Positions 1-8,367 of a stretch of 59,650 nucleotides of DNA are shown here, piece after piece. The notes under the pieces were generated by a model. The model did not search any database. It was not told the origin of the DNA and worked only from the letters and a program-made list of their open reading frames with translations. This DNA is from Clostridia bacterium. GTDB lineage: Bacteria; Bacillota; Clostridia; Christensenellales; Aristaeellaceae. Both the position numbers and the translations under genes were made by a program. Every line of letters begins with the position of its first letter. The stretch's first letter is position 1. The stretch is taken from assembly GCA_017550745.1 (NCBI GenBank), contig JAFZOG010000007.1, positions 1-59,650 on the forward strand. Direction: 5' to 3'.

Positions 1-172
1 AGCGCTACGTTGACCGGAGCAGCGCCGAGCGAAGCGAGGCTGAGGACGGGCAATCCTTGGATTGCCGCCCGAAACCCGCGCTTCCGCGCAGCGGAGCAGC
101 GTGGGGCGACCAAAGCAACGCCAGGACGGAAAAGACGCCGAAAGATGTTTGGTTTTTAGAAGAAGAATAGTA
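1..172. repeat. Dispersed non-coding repeat, family 2, copy 1 (cut by window edge)
   Basis: Bases 1-18 and about 122-175 match the second copy at 23475-23557 (16 of 18 bases at the left end; AAAAGACGCC then AAAGAT at the right end). Between them this copy carries about 100 extra bases with a small inverted repeat (GGCAATCC/GGATTGCC near 50-68) and a GAGCGAAGCGAGGCTGAGGA stretch. The right edge, AGTATTA, contains the stop codon of the neighbouring GH2 gene, and the same arrangement is seen at the other copy. No open frame with a ribosome site lies here. Seen in sequence; a mobile or REP-like origin is inference. Confidence 0.6.
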
Positions 173-2857
173 TTATTTCATCAATATTGATTCGATCCAA
201 GGGAGCCCAAGCTCCTGTATTGGTTCAAACACGGGGGAAGCCATATAATCAAAGATCGCCTGCCGCAGGGCCCGGGCTTCCGGGTATTGCTCCAATTCAT
301 GCAGCCCCATGGAAGAAACCATCAGCTTTCCCCCGCCGCACCGGCACTCGAACAGCTTTGCCATGGGCCGCAGGAAAGCGTAGGAATCCATTTCCGTAAT
401 GATCGCTTGGATGCGTTCCGGCAGGATCATCGCCCGGGTATTCGCCATGGGCCACCACTGCCAGTTATTGTATGTTTCCGTGGGGAAGGTCCTGAACAGG
501 GGATGGGCAGCGTCGATCAGCTGGCCCATGCCCCCCGCCTGGGTGGGAAAGGTGCAGACCGACCAAAAATCCGGGCTGAACTGGGCAGGGATGGCATGGG
601 GCAGCGCATCGGCTGTTGCGTCAGGGGCAAGAAAGACATTTCCCCCATCCCGTAAAACTTGCCTGGCTTTTTCATCCAGCACCCGGCATTCGTACACCGT
701 TTCGGGGCATTCGGGCCGGATGTCCGGATAGACCCAGAGGGGATAGGTATTCTCAATCCCGCAGAAGGAAAGCGTCAGGATCAGCTTCTCCGCCCGCTCA
801 AAACCTTCCAGCGGGATCCGCAGCGTGCCAAGGGATGTCAGGCCGCCCATGGGAGCGACAGCCACAGGCAGGGAGCCGTCCGCGAAAAAGCCGCTGCCGG
901 ACAGCGTCCAGACGCAGCTTCCCGCGAAATTGGTTTTCCCGTAATTCGCCATTTTGATTTCGGCTTCCAGCGTCTCCCCCGCCACGAAGGTAAACCGGGG
1001 CAGCAAAGCCATGGGCAGCGCGTCCCGGAAAAAGGCGCGGAAGCGCTTGGCCTTTGCAAAATCAAAAGGCTTAGGCCGCAAATGGCTGTTCATCATGCCC
1101 ACCAGCGCGGTGCCCTGGCCGGGGAAATCCTGCAACCCCAGCAGGGAAATGCCGCTGAAATCCTTCGTGGCAAGGGCGGCCTCCACTTCGGCGCGGTAGC
1201 ACAGCAGGGCGCTTTCCCCCGTTGCTTCCACCATGCGCTTCCAGGTTTCCTCCAGGCCGGAGGCGCTCACTTTTCTTTGGATATGCTTCAGGTTCTCCGG
1301 CCCGGTCACGCCGCGGAAATCGCCGATTTCATCAAAATCCGGCAGCACCTCATACTGCCCCACCTCAAACGGGAACACGGGCTGTTGGGAATCCTGCCGA
1401 AGAATGCTCATCTCCCGGTCGTAGTTTCGGCGGGTATTCGGGTATTCCTGATTCAATCTGCCATGGCAGTTGGCGGAGGTAAGGCGCAGCCTGCGCCCGC
1501 GGTCACCGGGGGACGTGTAGAAACCGCTGGCGGGATCAGGGCCCAGGGCGCCGTAATGCGGATTGGAGCCGTTGGCGTACAGGCGGGAGGAATCAAACTG
1601 CTTCGCTTTGTTCACCAGCCGGTCCATGAACGCGTGCCCCGCCGCGTCCGCGTGGAGCTCGTTTCCCAAGGTGAGCATCACAAAGGAGGGATGATTTGCC
1701 AGCATTTTCAGGATCTGCATCAGTTCCGTTTCATAATACCGCTTTGCTTCCTCGGCGGCAAAGGCGTCGCTGGGGTTCCAATGGGACAGCTCCGGCTGCA
1801 TGAGGATCCCCAGCTCGTCGGCGGCGGCAAACGCCGCTTCCGGCGGGCAATGGCTGTGGAACCGCAGGCAGTTGACGCCATACGCCTGATAGCGCCGGAT
1901 GATGTCCTTCCAGGCTTCCGTTTCCATGGGGATATAGCCCGTTTCCGGGAAGACGGCGCAGTTGGCTTCTCCACGGAGGAAAAACCTACGCCCGTTGATG
2001 GTCAGCCGGCCGTCCTCCCCACGGAAATCCCTAAGGCCGAAGGTCACGGTTTTGGGCTCCATTCCCTCCAATGAGACGGTCATGGCGGAAAGATTTCCTT
2101 CGTCAATGTCCCACTTTTTGATGTCGGCCCGCAATTCCAGATGAAAATACCATTTTTCCTGCCGCCCGGCTGTCAAACGTTCATGCGCGACGGCATCCTC
2201 CATGAGAACCGGTGAAGCAAGCCGCATATCTCCCTCCCAGTCCCGGGCCAGAGAAAGCTCTACCTGCACCCGCAGTTTGTTTTCCCCATCGGGATACCAG
2301 ACGCGGACGGCGGAAATGAAATCCGGCTCCTCCACGCGGATACGCACATAGCCCAGCAGCCCATTCCAGTTGGTCTGGGTTTCGTCGGAGGCGGCGGAGG
2401 AATACACCATGGCGTCGCGGGGCCAGCCGGGATAGCTGTTATCGGAAAGGAAAACAAATTCATCCCTTCCGTTTACCAGTCCCGTCACCTCAAACACATA
2501 GGGTGTGGAAATGCTGGCGGGCTCAAACAGCAGCGCCTCCCGCCCGTTGACCAGCAGGCGCAGATGCCGGGCGCGTTCGCACTCCACAAAAATCCTTTTA
2601 CCCTCCGGCACATCCCATTGAACAACGCGGGATATCCTCGCCCGGCCCTCAAATGTGCGCTTCCGGGTGAGCCGCGTCACGATGGGATCCCCCGGCTTCC
2701 AGAAGCCGATGCGCTCCACCTCGTCCACCTTCCACTGCCGGGCGGGGTTGTCCGGAAAGCCGATGCCGCTTTCATCCAACGTCCCCGGCAGACGCATTTC
2801 GCCGCCTCCGCCGGGGATTTCGCACATCCATGGGCCGGAAAGATCAACGTACTGCAT
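173..2857 (-). CDS. Glycoside hydrolase family 2 protein (beta-galactosidase/beta-glucuronidase-like)
   Basis: An 894-residue protein with the GH2 order: sugar-binding jelly-roll domain (about 1-180), immunoglobulin-like domain (about 180-285), TIM barrel (about 285-610) and a C-terminal extension with no recognised function. The acid/base is E400 in the motif LTLGNELHA and the likely nucleophile is E498 in FPFEVGQ. No signal peptide is visible, so it should act in the cytoplasm on an imported oligosaccharide or glycoside; the sugar cannot be read from sequence. It is the last gene of a minus-strand run after a Gfo/Idh/MocA dehydrogenase (12-base gap), which suggests a shared sugar-catabolic role. 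Its stop codon lies inside the edge of a dispersed repeat. Family assignment is firm, substrate unknown. Confidence 0.85.
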   Translation of the reverse strand: MQYVDLSGPWMCEIPGGGGEMRLPGTLDESGIGFPDNPARQWKVDEVERIGFWKPGDPIVTRLTRKRTFEGRARISRVVQWDVPEGKRIFVECERARHLRLLVNGREALLFEPASISTPYVFEVTGLVNGRDEFVFLSDNSYPGWPRDAMVYSSAASDETQTNWNGLLGYVRIRVEEPDFISAVRVWYPDGENKLRVQVELSLARDWEGDMRLASPVLMEDAVAHERLTAGRQEKWYFHLELRADIKKWDIDEGNLSAMTVSLEGMEPKTVTFGLRDFRGEDGRLTINGRRFFLRGEANCAVFPETGYIPMETEAWKDIIRRYQAYGVNCLRFHSHCPPEAAFAAADELGILMQPELSHWNPSDAFAAEEAKRYYETELMQILKMLANHPSFVMLTLGNELHADAAGHAFMDRLVNKAKQFDSSRLYANGSNPHYGALGPDPASGFYTSPGDRGRRLRLTSANCHGRLNQEYPNTRRNYDREMSILRQDSQQPVFPFEVGQYEVLPDFDEIGDFRGVTGPENLKHIQRKVSASGLEETWKRMVEATGESALLCYRAEVEAALATKDFSGISLLGLQDFPGQGTALVGMMNSHLRPKPFDFAKAKRFRAFFRDALPMALLPRFTFVAGETLEAEIKMANYGKTNFAGSCVWTLSGSGFFADGSLPVAVAPMGGLTSLGTLRIPLEGFERAEKLILTLSFCGIENTYPLWVYPDIRPECPETVYECRVLDEKARQVLRDGGNVFLAPDATADALPHAIPAQFSPDFWSVCTFPTQAGGMGQLIDAAHPLFRTFPTETYNNWQWWPMANTRAMILPERIQAIITEMDSYAFLRPMAKLFECRCGGGKLMVSSMGLHELEQYPEARALRQAIFDYMASPVFEPIQELGLPWIESILMK

Positions 2858-2869
2858 GGCTGTTTCTCC

Positions 2870-3871
2870 TTACCGATGCCGGGCCGGCGCGTGGCCGTGA
2901 TACGCCGCGTCCATCACGCGCATGGTCTCCAAAGCGTCCTCTGCCGTGACAAAGGGCGGCAGGCCCTCCCCCAGGCGGCGGTAAAAATCCACGATAAAAT
3001 GGTCGTGGCCGTCGCCCCAGTAATCCTTGCCCACGCCCTTCCCGGTGGAATAATCCTCCAGCGACGCGCCGCTTTCCGTAATGAGGGTCAGGCGCGCGCC
3101 GTCCATATGCATTTCGCCTTTTTCCAGGATCAGGTGCAGATAGATGTTTTCATTGACCGAAGCGCAGTTGGTGCAGTAAAAAACGAATCTGCCGCCCGCG
3201 CTGTTTTCCAGCAGCATATCGCAGGTGTCTTCCGTTTCGATGGCATCCGCAAGGCGCTTGGCCGTCATGGTCGAATGCCGAAGCTCAAAGCCGCCGGCCA
3301 GCCAGCGCATCAGGTCCAGGGTGTGGATGGCCTGATTGATCAGCACGGAGCCGCCCTCCGTTTTCCAGGAGCCGCGCCACGGGCAGGAAGCGTAATAGGC
3401 TTCGTCCCGATCCCAGCAGACGAATGCGCTGCCGCCGATGACCCGGCCCAGCGAACCGCCGTCGATCAGTTCCTTCATCCGCAGGGACGCGCCGTTATAG
3501 CGGTTCTGGAAGCAGACGGTCAGGGTTTTGCCGGATTCATCCGCCGCCCGTTTCATAGCCTGCGCGTCCGCAAGCGTCATACCCATGGGCTTTTCGCACA
3601 GCACATGCTTGCCGCTTTTCAGCGCGTCTATGCTGATCTGCGCGTGCAGGTAATGCGGCACGCAGATATGCACCGTGTCAATGTCCTGCCGGGCCAGCAG
3701 ATCATGATAGTCCGAATAGCCTGCCGCCTGCTGCTCCGCTGCGGCCTTTTGCAGCTTCGTTTCATCGATGTCGCACACAGCCGCAAGCCGCGCGTTCTCC
3801 GCCTGATGGATGCCATGAATATGGTTGCCGGAAATGGCCCCGCATCCGATCACGCCAACTTTGAATTCCAT
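2870..3871 (-). CDS. Gfo/Idh/MocA family oxidoreductase
   Basis: A 333-residue NAD(P)-dependent dehydrogenase of the kind that oxidises sugars, inositols or their derivatives. The Rossmann motif GCGAISG is at residues 9-15 and the EKP motif that positions nicotinamide and substrate is at 93-95. The start chosen is the ATG at 3871 because the protein then begins MEFKVGVIGCG, the family's normal N-terminus; the frame is open further upstream but that part overlaps the preceding gene. It sits between a secreted metallo-hydrolase gene and a GH2 glycosidase. The likely job is oxidation or epimerisation of the sugar released by the GH2 enzyme, which is inference. The substrate cannot be named. Confidence 0.87.
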   Translation of the reverse strand: MEFKVGVIGCGAISGNHIHGIHQAENARLAAVCDIDETKLQKAAAEQQAAGYSDYHDLLARQDIDTVHICVPHYLHAQISIDALKSGKHVLCEKPMGMTLADAQAMKRAADESGKTLTVCFQNRYNGASLRMKELIDGGSLGRVIGGSAFVCWDRDEAYYASCPWRGSWKTEGGSVLINQAIHTLDLMRWLAGGFELRHSTMTAKRLADAIETEDTCDMLLENSAGGRFVFYCTNCASVNENIYLHLILEKGEMHMDGARLTLITESGASLEDYSTGKGVGKDYWGDGHDHFIVDFYRRLGEGLPPFVTAEDALETMRVMDAAYHGHAPARHR

Positions 3872-3945
3872 CGTTTTCCCCCGCTTCCATCGCTTTGTTT
3901 TTCCATTGAAAACGCCGCCGCGCGCTTGCGCGCAAAGCGTCCGTT

Positions 3946-4833
3946 TTAGATCTGCCCCTTGATCTGATAGATATACCATTCTTTTCCGTCCGTTTCCAGC
4001 ACGATCCGCCCGCTGGCGCTGGTGCCGAATTTCGCATTATGCGCTTCCACCTGGTTCTGCGTGGTCTGGGCGTAATACAAGGTGTTGGAGCTGAACACAT
4101 ACGCGGGAGAAACCGCGTTCAGGAAATCCTTGACCATGATCGTGTAGGAATGGTGGGGCGATTTCAGAATATCCGCTTTCAGCCATTCATGGGGAACCTG
4201 GTCCAGTAAACCATGCTGGGCCATGCCCACCGCGTCGCCCGTAAGCAGCATGCTGGCATCGCCGAATTCGATGCGGGTGCAGCAGCTTAATTCATTGGGG
4301 TCATTCCCGCCGCTCCACCAGAAAAAGCGCAGGGTAGCGCCGCCCAGCGTCATTTCTTCATTCTGCTCCAGCACGTGGATCGGAATGCCGCGCCCCGTAA
4401 ACTCTTTCAGCGCCTGCTGCTGCATTTCATTGCGATAATCCACAGGAAAACTGGTGATGAACAGATCCGTGGTCATGCCGTTGCGCACCATCTGCCAAAA
4501 CCCCTGCAAATGATCGTCGTGGGGGTGGGTATTAAACAGGATCGGCATATAGACGTGGCCGTCTCCCGCGTCATACCCCAAATCAATCAAAGCCTGCTCC
4601 AGCACCCGGGCGAATTTGCGGGTGCCGCTGTCTATCATCATGCTTTCCCCGCCGCATTGCAGCAGCATGGCGTCGCAGGGCGTCACTTTGAATACAATCA
4701 GCCGCAGCAGATCACGCTCTTCCCAGTCCGCAGGCGGCGTTTTGCCGATATTCACCTTGGCTTCCGCGCAGGCGCCCGCATGCAGGGCGCAAAGAAGCAG
4801 CGCGAAAATGACGCAAATGATCCGTTTTTTCAT
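3946..4833 (-). CDS. Secreted metallo-beta-lactamase-fold hydrolase (ComEC C-domain-like)
   Basis: A 295-residue protein with a clear signal peptide (MKKRIICVIFALLLCALHA) and a metallo-beta-lactamase fold. The metal-binding motif HPHDDH is at residues 103-108 and later metal ligands lie in LLTGDAVG and SPHHSY. It resembles the hydrolase domain of ComEC and stand-alone exported relatives. The start at 4833 is preferred over an in-frame ATG at 4851 because GGAAGAG is six bases ahead of it; the upstream ATG has its purine run too close. It is 38 bases downstream of the alkD-like gene and 75 bases before the dehydrogenase. A possible lipobox around Cys22 (AGAC) is weak. The substrate, perhaps a phosphodiester, is unknown. 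Confidence 0.75.
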   Translation of the reverse strand: MKKRIICVIFALLLCALHAGACAEAKVNIGKTPPADWEERDLLRLIVFKVTPCDAMLLQCGGESMMIDSGTRKFARVLEQALIDLGYDAGDGHVYMPILFNTHPHDDHLQGFWQMVRNGMTTDLFITSFPVDYRNEMQQQALKEFTGRGIPIHVLEQNEEMTLGGATLRFFWWSGGNDPNELSCCTRIEFGDASMLLTGDAVGMAQHGLLDQVPHEWLKADILKSPHHSYTIMVKDFLNAVSPAYVFSSNTLYYAQTTQNQVEAHNAKFGTSASGRIVLETDGKEWYIYQIKGQI

Positions 4834-4871
4834 TTCTGACTCTTCCTTCATGTTCTTTCCGGATTCCCGTT

Positions 4872-5564
4872 TTACGAAATCCTGTATTCCTTCAGCGCTT
4901 CCTTGTGTTCCGGGGAAACGCGGAAACTTTCCACGGCTTTCTGGATGGTTTTGTTGTGTATCCAGGGGGAAAGGCGCTTCTTGGTGATGTAAGGCAGCAC
5001 AGCGTCGTACTGCTTGGCCAGTGCGGTGGCAAAATACCAGGCGATCATCATGTTCACGTAGTATTCATCGGAACAGACCGCGGCGACCCGGGCCGGATAA
5101 GCCGGGTCAAAGGCTTCGTCCAGATAGTGCTGCATCAGCATCCCGATGCCGAAGCGAACGGTGAACGGATGTGCATCGGCCATCCAGCGTTTGATATACG
5201 GGAGCAAGGCTTCCCGGTGCTTTTTGAATACCTTGGGGGAAAGCTGGTCGCAAGTAGCCCAGTTGTCCACATATGGCAGAAATGCGTCTACCCGCCGCAC
5301 ACAGCGTTCAAAATCCTTTTCCTCCGAAAGCAGGAAAGCGTGCAGCTGGTTTTCGTCAAAGTACCGATGCGGCAGGATCCGAAGGAACGCCTCCCCCTCC
5401 CCGCTTTTGTACAGCTCCTTGGCAAACGCCCGCAGGGCCGGAGTGCGCGCGCCGATGAAGCTGCCGGGCTGCGCCGTGGGAATCAGCCTGCTTTGGAACG
5501 CGGCGTTGGCCTCGTCCCCCATGGCCTGCAGCCTGGTGAAAATCTCTTCTTCCCGCACGTTCAT
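4872..5564 (-). CDS. DNA alkylation repair protein, AlkD-like (HEAT-like repeats)
   Basis: A 230-residue all-helical protein matching the AlkD/PF08713 family of DNA glycosylases, which excise N3- and N7-alkylated bases without flipping them. Family-typical stretches include YFDENQLHAF, DNWATCDQLSPK and RFGIGMLMQHYLDE. The true start is the ATG at 5564; it overlaps the stop codon of the ABC-F gene as ATGA (5561-5564), so the two are translationally coupled. The frame remains open upstream but that part is a shadow of the ABC-F gene. Pairing of an ABC-F protein with an alkylation-repair enzyme may only reflect operon economy. Function is well supported by family; biochemical specificity is inferred. 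Confidence 0.82.
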   Translation of the reverse strand: MNVREEEIFTRLQAMGDEANAAFQSRLIPTAQPGSFIGARTPALRAFAKELYKSGEGEAFLRILPHRYFDENQLHAFLLSEEKDFERCVRRVDAFLPYVDNWATCDQLSPKVFKKHREALLPYIKRWMADAHPFTVRFGIGMLMQHYLDEAFDPAYPARVAAVCSDEYYVNMMIAWYFATALAKQYDAVLPYITKKRLSPWIHNKTIQKAVESFRVSPEHKEALKEYRIS

Positions 5565-7489
5565 CCCTCCCCGGCTTCGGACAGCGCTTCTTCCGCCGCT
5601 TCCCAATCCGCGTAAGCCTGCGCCAGCGCCTCCTTTAACCGCTGATATTCTTTGGCCGCCTCCGCGGCCTTCTGCGGCGCGGCGTACACCTCCGGCGTCG
5701 CCATCAGCGCTTCCTGCCTGGCAATGGCTTCCTCGGTGTCGCTGACCGTTTTTTCCGCCTGGCGAACCGCCTCCTTCAAGGCTTTCAGCTGTTCCCTGGC
5801 CAGCCGGATCTTCCGCTTTTCCTTGCCCGCTTCCGTGCGGGTCATTTCGGCAAACCGGGGATCCTGGGCCTGCTGCCCCTGCTCCCATTGCAGCTTCGCC
5901 ATGTAATCGTCGAAGTTGCCCAAATACTCTTTGATCCCTTCTTCGGTCAGCACCGCCACGCGGGTGGCGAAGCGGTTGATGAAATACCTGTCATGGGATA
6001 CGGCGAGGATCGTTCCCTCGAAGTTTTCCAGCGCGTCCTCCAGCACCTCGCGGCTGTCCATGTCCAGGTGGTTGGTGGGTTCGTCCAGCAGCAGGACATT
6101 GTCCCTGTGCAGCATCAGCTTCGTCAGCGCCACGCGCCCCTTTTCCCCGCCGGACAGGGTGTGAATCGGCATAAACACATCCTCGCCGGTAAAAAGGAAC
6201 AAGCCCAGCGCGGAACGCACCTGGCTCTGCTCCAGGCGGGGGAAAGCGTCCCAAACCTCATCCAGCACGGTTTTCTGGGGATGCAGCCCTTCCTGCTTCT
6301 GGTCGTAATACCCCATATCCACGTTCGCGCCCCAGCGGACATTCCCCGTATCCGGCGCTTCCTCGCCCACCAGGCATTTGAGCAGCGTGGATTTTCCGAT
6401 GCCGTTCGGGCCCAGCAGCGCCACCCGGTCCCCGGCGCGCATGGACAGGTTCACGTTTTTAAACAGCGTACGGCCGCCGTAGGACTTGCTGTAATCCCGG
6501 ATGGACATCACGTCGTCTCCGGTGCGGCGCTTGGCCTCGAACCGGAAGCGCACCTGGCGCTCATCTTCTGGCCGTTCCAGCCGTTCCACCTTTTCCAGCC
6601 GCTTCTCCCTGCTTTCCGCGGCCCGGATGGACTTTTCCCGGTTGAAGGACTTGTACCGCGCGATAATCGCTTCTTCCCGGGCGATCATCCGCTGCTGCTG
6701 TTCCCAGGCCCGCATCCTGATCTCAAACCGCTCCGCCCGCTGGCCCATGTAGGCGGAATAATTGCCGCTGTACTGTTCCAGCGTTCCCAGGAGCAGCTCG
6801 GAAATATGGGTGCACACCTTGTCCAGAAAATAGCGGTCGTGGCTGACCACCAGCAGCGTGCCTTTATATTCGTTCAGATAGTTTTCCAGCCAGTCCAGCG
6901 CGGAAAGATCCAAATGGTTCGTCGGCTCGTCCAGCAGCAGTAAATCCGGTTTCTGCAAGAGCAGCTTCGCCAGGCACAGCCGGGTCAGCTCCCCGCCGGA
7001 CAGAAGGCGGGCGGGCTGGTCGTACTGCTCCTTTTTGAAGCCCAGGCCGGCAAGCACGCCCTGAATGGCAGATTTCCAGGCGTAGCCGTCGGCCTTTTCA
7101 AATGCGTCGCTCAAGCGGGCATAGGTCTCCCCCATGCGCCTGAGCTCAATTTCACTGGCTTCGGACATTTCATGCTCCAGGGCCCGCAGCTTTTCTTCCA
7201 TGGCAAACACGGGCTCAAACACCCGCTTGAGCTCCTCAAACACCGTGCTGTCGCCCTGGGCCTGATATTGCTGCTCCATATAGCCGACACGCAGGCCCTT
7301 CATCACGGATATGCTGCCGCCGTCGGCGTGCTCCCTGCCAGCCAGAATGTTGAGCAGCGTGGTTTTCCCGCAGCCGTTCACACCCACCAGGCCCATCCGC
7401 TGGCGGTCCTGGAGCGTGAGGCTTACATCCTTTAGCACAATGTTTCCGCCGAATGCCTTGCGAAGGTTCTGTACCGTCAATACAATCAT
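5561..7489 (-). CDS. ABC-F family ATP-binding protein (ribosome-associated type)
   Basis: A 642-residue protein with two ABC ATPase domains and no membrane segments, which defines the ABC-F family that acts on the ribosome. Walker A motifs are GVNGCGKT (residues 36-43) and GPNGIGKST in the second half; both domains have LSGGE signatures and LLLDEPTNHLD Walker B motifs. The two domains are joined by a charged linker rich in Arg and Glu, and the C-terminus (about 540-640) is a coiled coil as in Uup/YdiF. ABC-F proteins rescue stalled ribosomes, and some give antibiotic resistance; which applies cannot be told. It starts with ATG after AAAGGATTCATT and is the first gene of a minus-strand run coupled to alkD. 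Confidence 0.9.
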   Translation of the reverse strand: MIVLTVQNLRKAFGGNIVLKDVSLTLQDRQRMGLVGVNGCGKTTLLNILAGREHADGGSISVMKGLRVGYMEQQYQAQGDSTVFEELKRVFEPVFAMEEKLRALEHEMSEASEIELRRMGETYARLSDAFEKADGYAWKSAIQGVLAGLGFKKEQYDQPARLLSGGELTRLCLAKLLLQKPDLLLLDEPTNHLDLSALDWLENYLNEYKGTLLVVSHDRYFLDKVCTHISELLLGTLEQYSGNYSAYMGQRAERFEIRMRAWEQQQRMIAREEAIIARYKSFNREKSIRAAESREKRLEKVERLERPEDERQVRFRFEAKRRTGDDVMSIRDYSKSYGGRTLFKNVNLSMRAGDRVALLGPNGIGKSTLLKCLVGEEAPDTGNVRWGANVDMGYYDQKQEGLHPQKTVLDEVWDAFPRLEQSQVRSALGLFLFTGEDVFMPIHTLSGGEKGRVALTKLMLHRDNVLLLDEPTNHLDMDSREVLEDALENFEGTILAVSHDRYFINRFATRVAVLTEEGIKEYLGNFDDYMAKLQWEQGQQAQDPRFAEMTRTEAGKEKRKIRLAREQLKALKEAVRQAEKTVSDTEEAIARQEALMATPEVYAAPQKAAEAAKEYQRLKEALAQAYADWEAAEEALSEAGEG

Positions 7490-7624
7490 AATGAATCCTT
7501 TATTGGGCGTAGAAATACGAGTAAGAAATAGGAGGCAGGCCCCTTTGCATGCGTCGAAAAAACGCCGCGGTCACGCAGAAGCAGTTTATGGCAAGCCTTT
7601 CGCCGCCTCCTGCCAAAACCCAAA

Positions 7625-7656
7625 GAAAGGGCTGACCACATCCTGTCAGCCCTGGA
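7625..7656 (-). terminator. Intrinsic terminator of secG
   Basis: Perfect 8-base stem GGGCTGAC/GTCAGCCC (7629-7636 and 7645-7652) followed on the minus strand by TTTCTTT, placed 25 bases after the secG stop. Confidence 0.8.
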
Positions 7657-7677
7657 AAGCCGCGCGATAAACTCTGC

Positions 7678-7914
7678 TTATTTTACCAGCAGCATCACAA
7701 TCGCCAGCACCACGAACACGATGGAAGAAACCTTGGTGGCCATAGCCAGCTTGCCTTCCAGGGTATTGTTCTTGTTCTTGCCGAAGAATGTCTCGCTGCC
7801 GCCGGTCAAAGCGCCCATGCCGTCAGAATCGCTGTCCTGCATCAGAACGGTCACGATCATGACGAGGGCGGAAACCACCATCAGAATGTCCAGAATAACC
7901 TCAATAGCGCTCAT
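7678..7914 (-). CDS. secG: Preprotein translocase subunit SecG
   Basis: A 78-residue protein with two hydrophobic membrane segments (about residues 4-24 and 56-77) joined by a cytoplasmic loop that contains GGSETFFGKNKNNTLEG, the hallmark of SecG. It is the accessory subunit of the SecYEG channel and helps the SecA-driven translocation cycle. The start at 7914 has a strong AAGGAGGG site. It has its own promoter (7948-7976) and terminator, so it appears to be a single-gene unit, as is common for secG in Clostridia. Confidence 0.95.
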   Translation of the reverse strand: MSAIEVILDILMVVSALVMIVTVLMQDSDSDGMGALTGGSETFFGKNKNNTLEGKLAMATKVSSIVFVVLAIVMLLVK

Positions 7915-7947
7915 GTAAACAGTCCCTCCTTGAAATCGAACGAAAGT

Positions 7948-7976
7948 ATTCTATCACACGTTTTAGAAAAATACAA
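7948..7976 (-). promoter_or_regulatory. Predicted sigma-A promoter of secG
   Basis: On the minus strand -35 TTGTAT and -10 TAGAAT are separated by 17 bases, 34 bases upstream of the secG start. Confidence 0.65.
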
Positions 7977-8010
7977 GCACAATCTCAAAAAAAACAGAGA
8001 AATGGACAAG

Positions 8011-8362
8011 TTTTTTGTTATCATTTACATATTTGGGGAAAACCATTCTTTGCTTTCCGGGGCTGCCGCCCGGCCCAAAAAAGGTTTTCCCCAGGCCCCT
8101 TTCCAAGAAAGCCTTAAAGAAAAACAAACACAGCAGGTTGTTTCTTACAGTAAAAGTCTTTTCCCTTTTATAGCCTTTCCCGGAGGGGGACGAACCGTCG
8201 ATGACCGCCTGTGGCGGAAATCTCATCGACGGTGAGATCAGCCGAAACGAGCAATGTCCGCATGAAGCGGACTTGCGACTTTTGAGGTTGCGGAACTGGG
8301 GGAACCGCTCTTTGGGCAGCAAAGAGCGGTTCCCCCAGGAATACCTGAATCGTTACAGTTTT
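8011..8362. repeat. Modular hairpin repeat, family 1, long copy
   Basis: This gene-free stretch lies between the secG promoter and the 3' end of the MATE gene. Bases 8041-8075 are identical over 35 bases to 53441-53475, and the flank 8011-8040 matches 53411-53440 at about 24 of 30 positions. The right edge, AATACCTGAATCGT at about 8340-8354, also matches the other copy. About 245 extra bases (8096-8338) are bounded by two near-identical GGTT(T/C)(T/C)CCCCAGG boxes. They hold an 11-base stem (8194-8204/8223-8233) with an inner CCGCC/GGCGG hairpin, GTCCGC/GCGGAC (8256-8261/8267-8272), and a perfect 19-base stem (8296-8314/8320-8338). No gene is seen in it. Confidence 0.75.
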
Positions 8363-8367
8363 TTCCT

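Noticed and set aside
659-2074. Plus-strand open frame inside the GH2 gene (471 codons)
   Set aside because: Shadow; Arg/Gln/His-rich with no motif, and GH2 on the other strand is intact.
8296-8338. 19-base hairpin as terminator of the MATE gene
   Set aside because: No T-tract follows it in the minus direction; it fits better as part of the repeat element.
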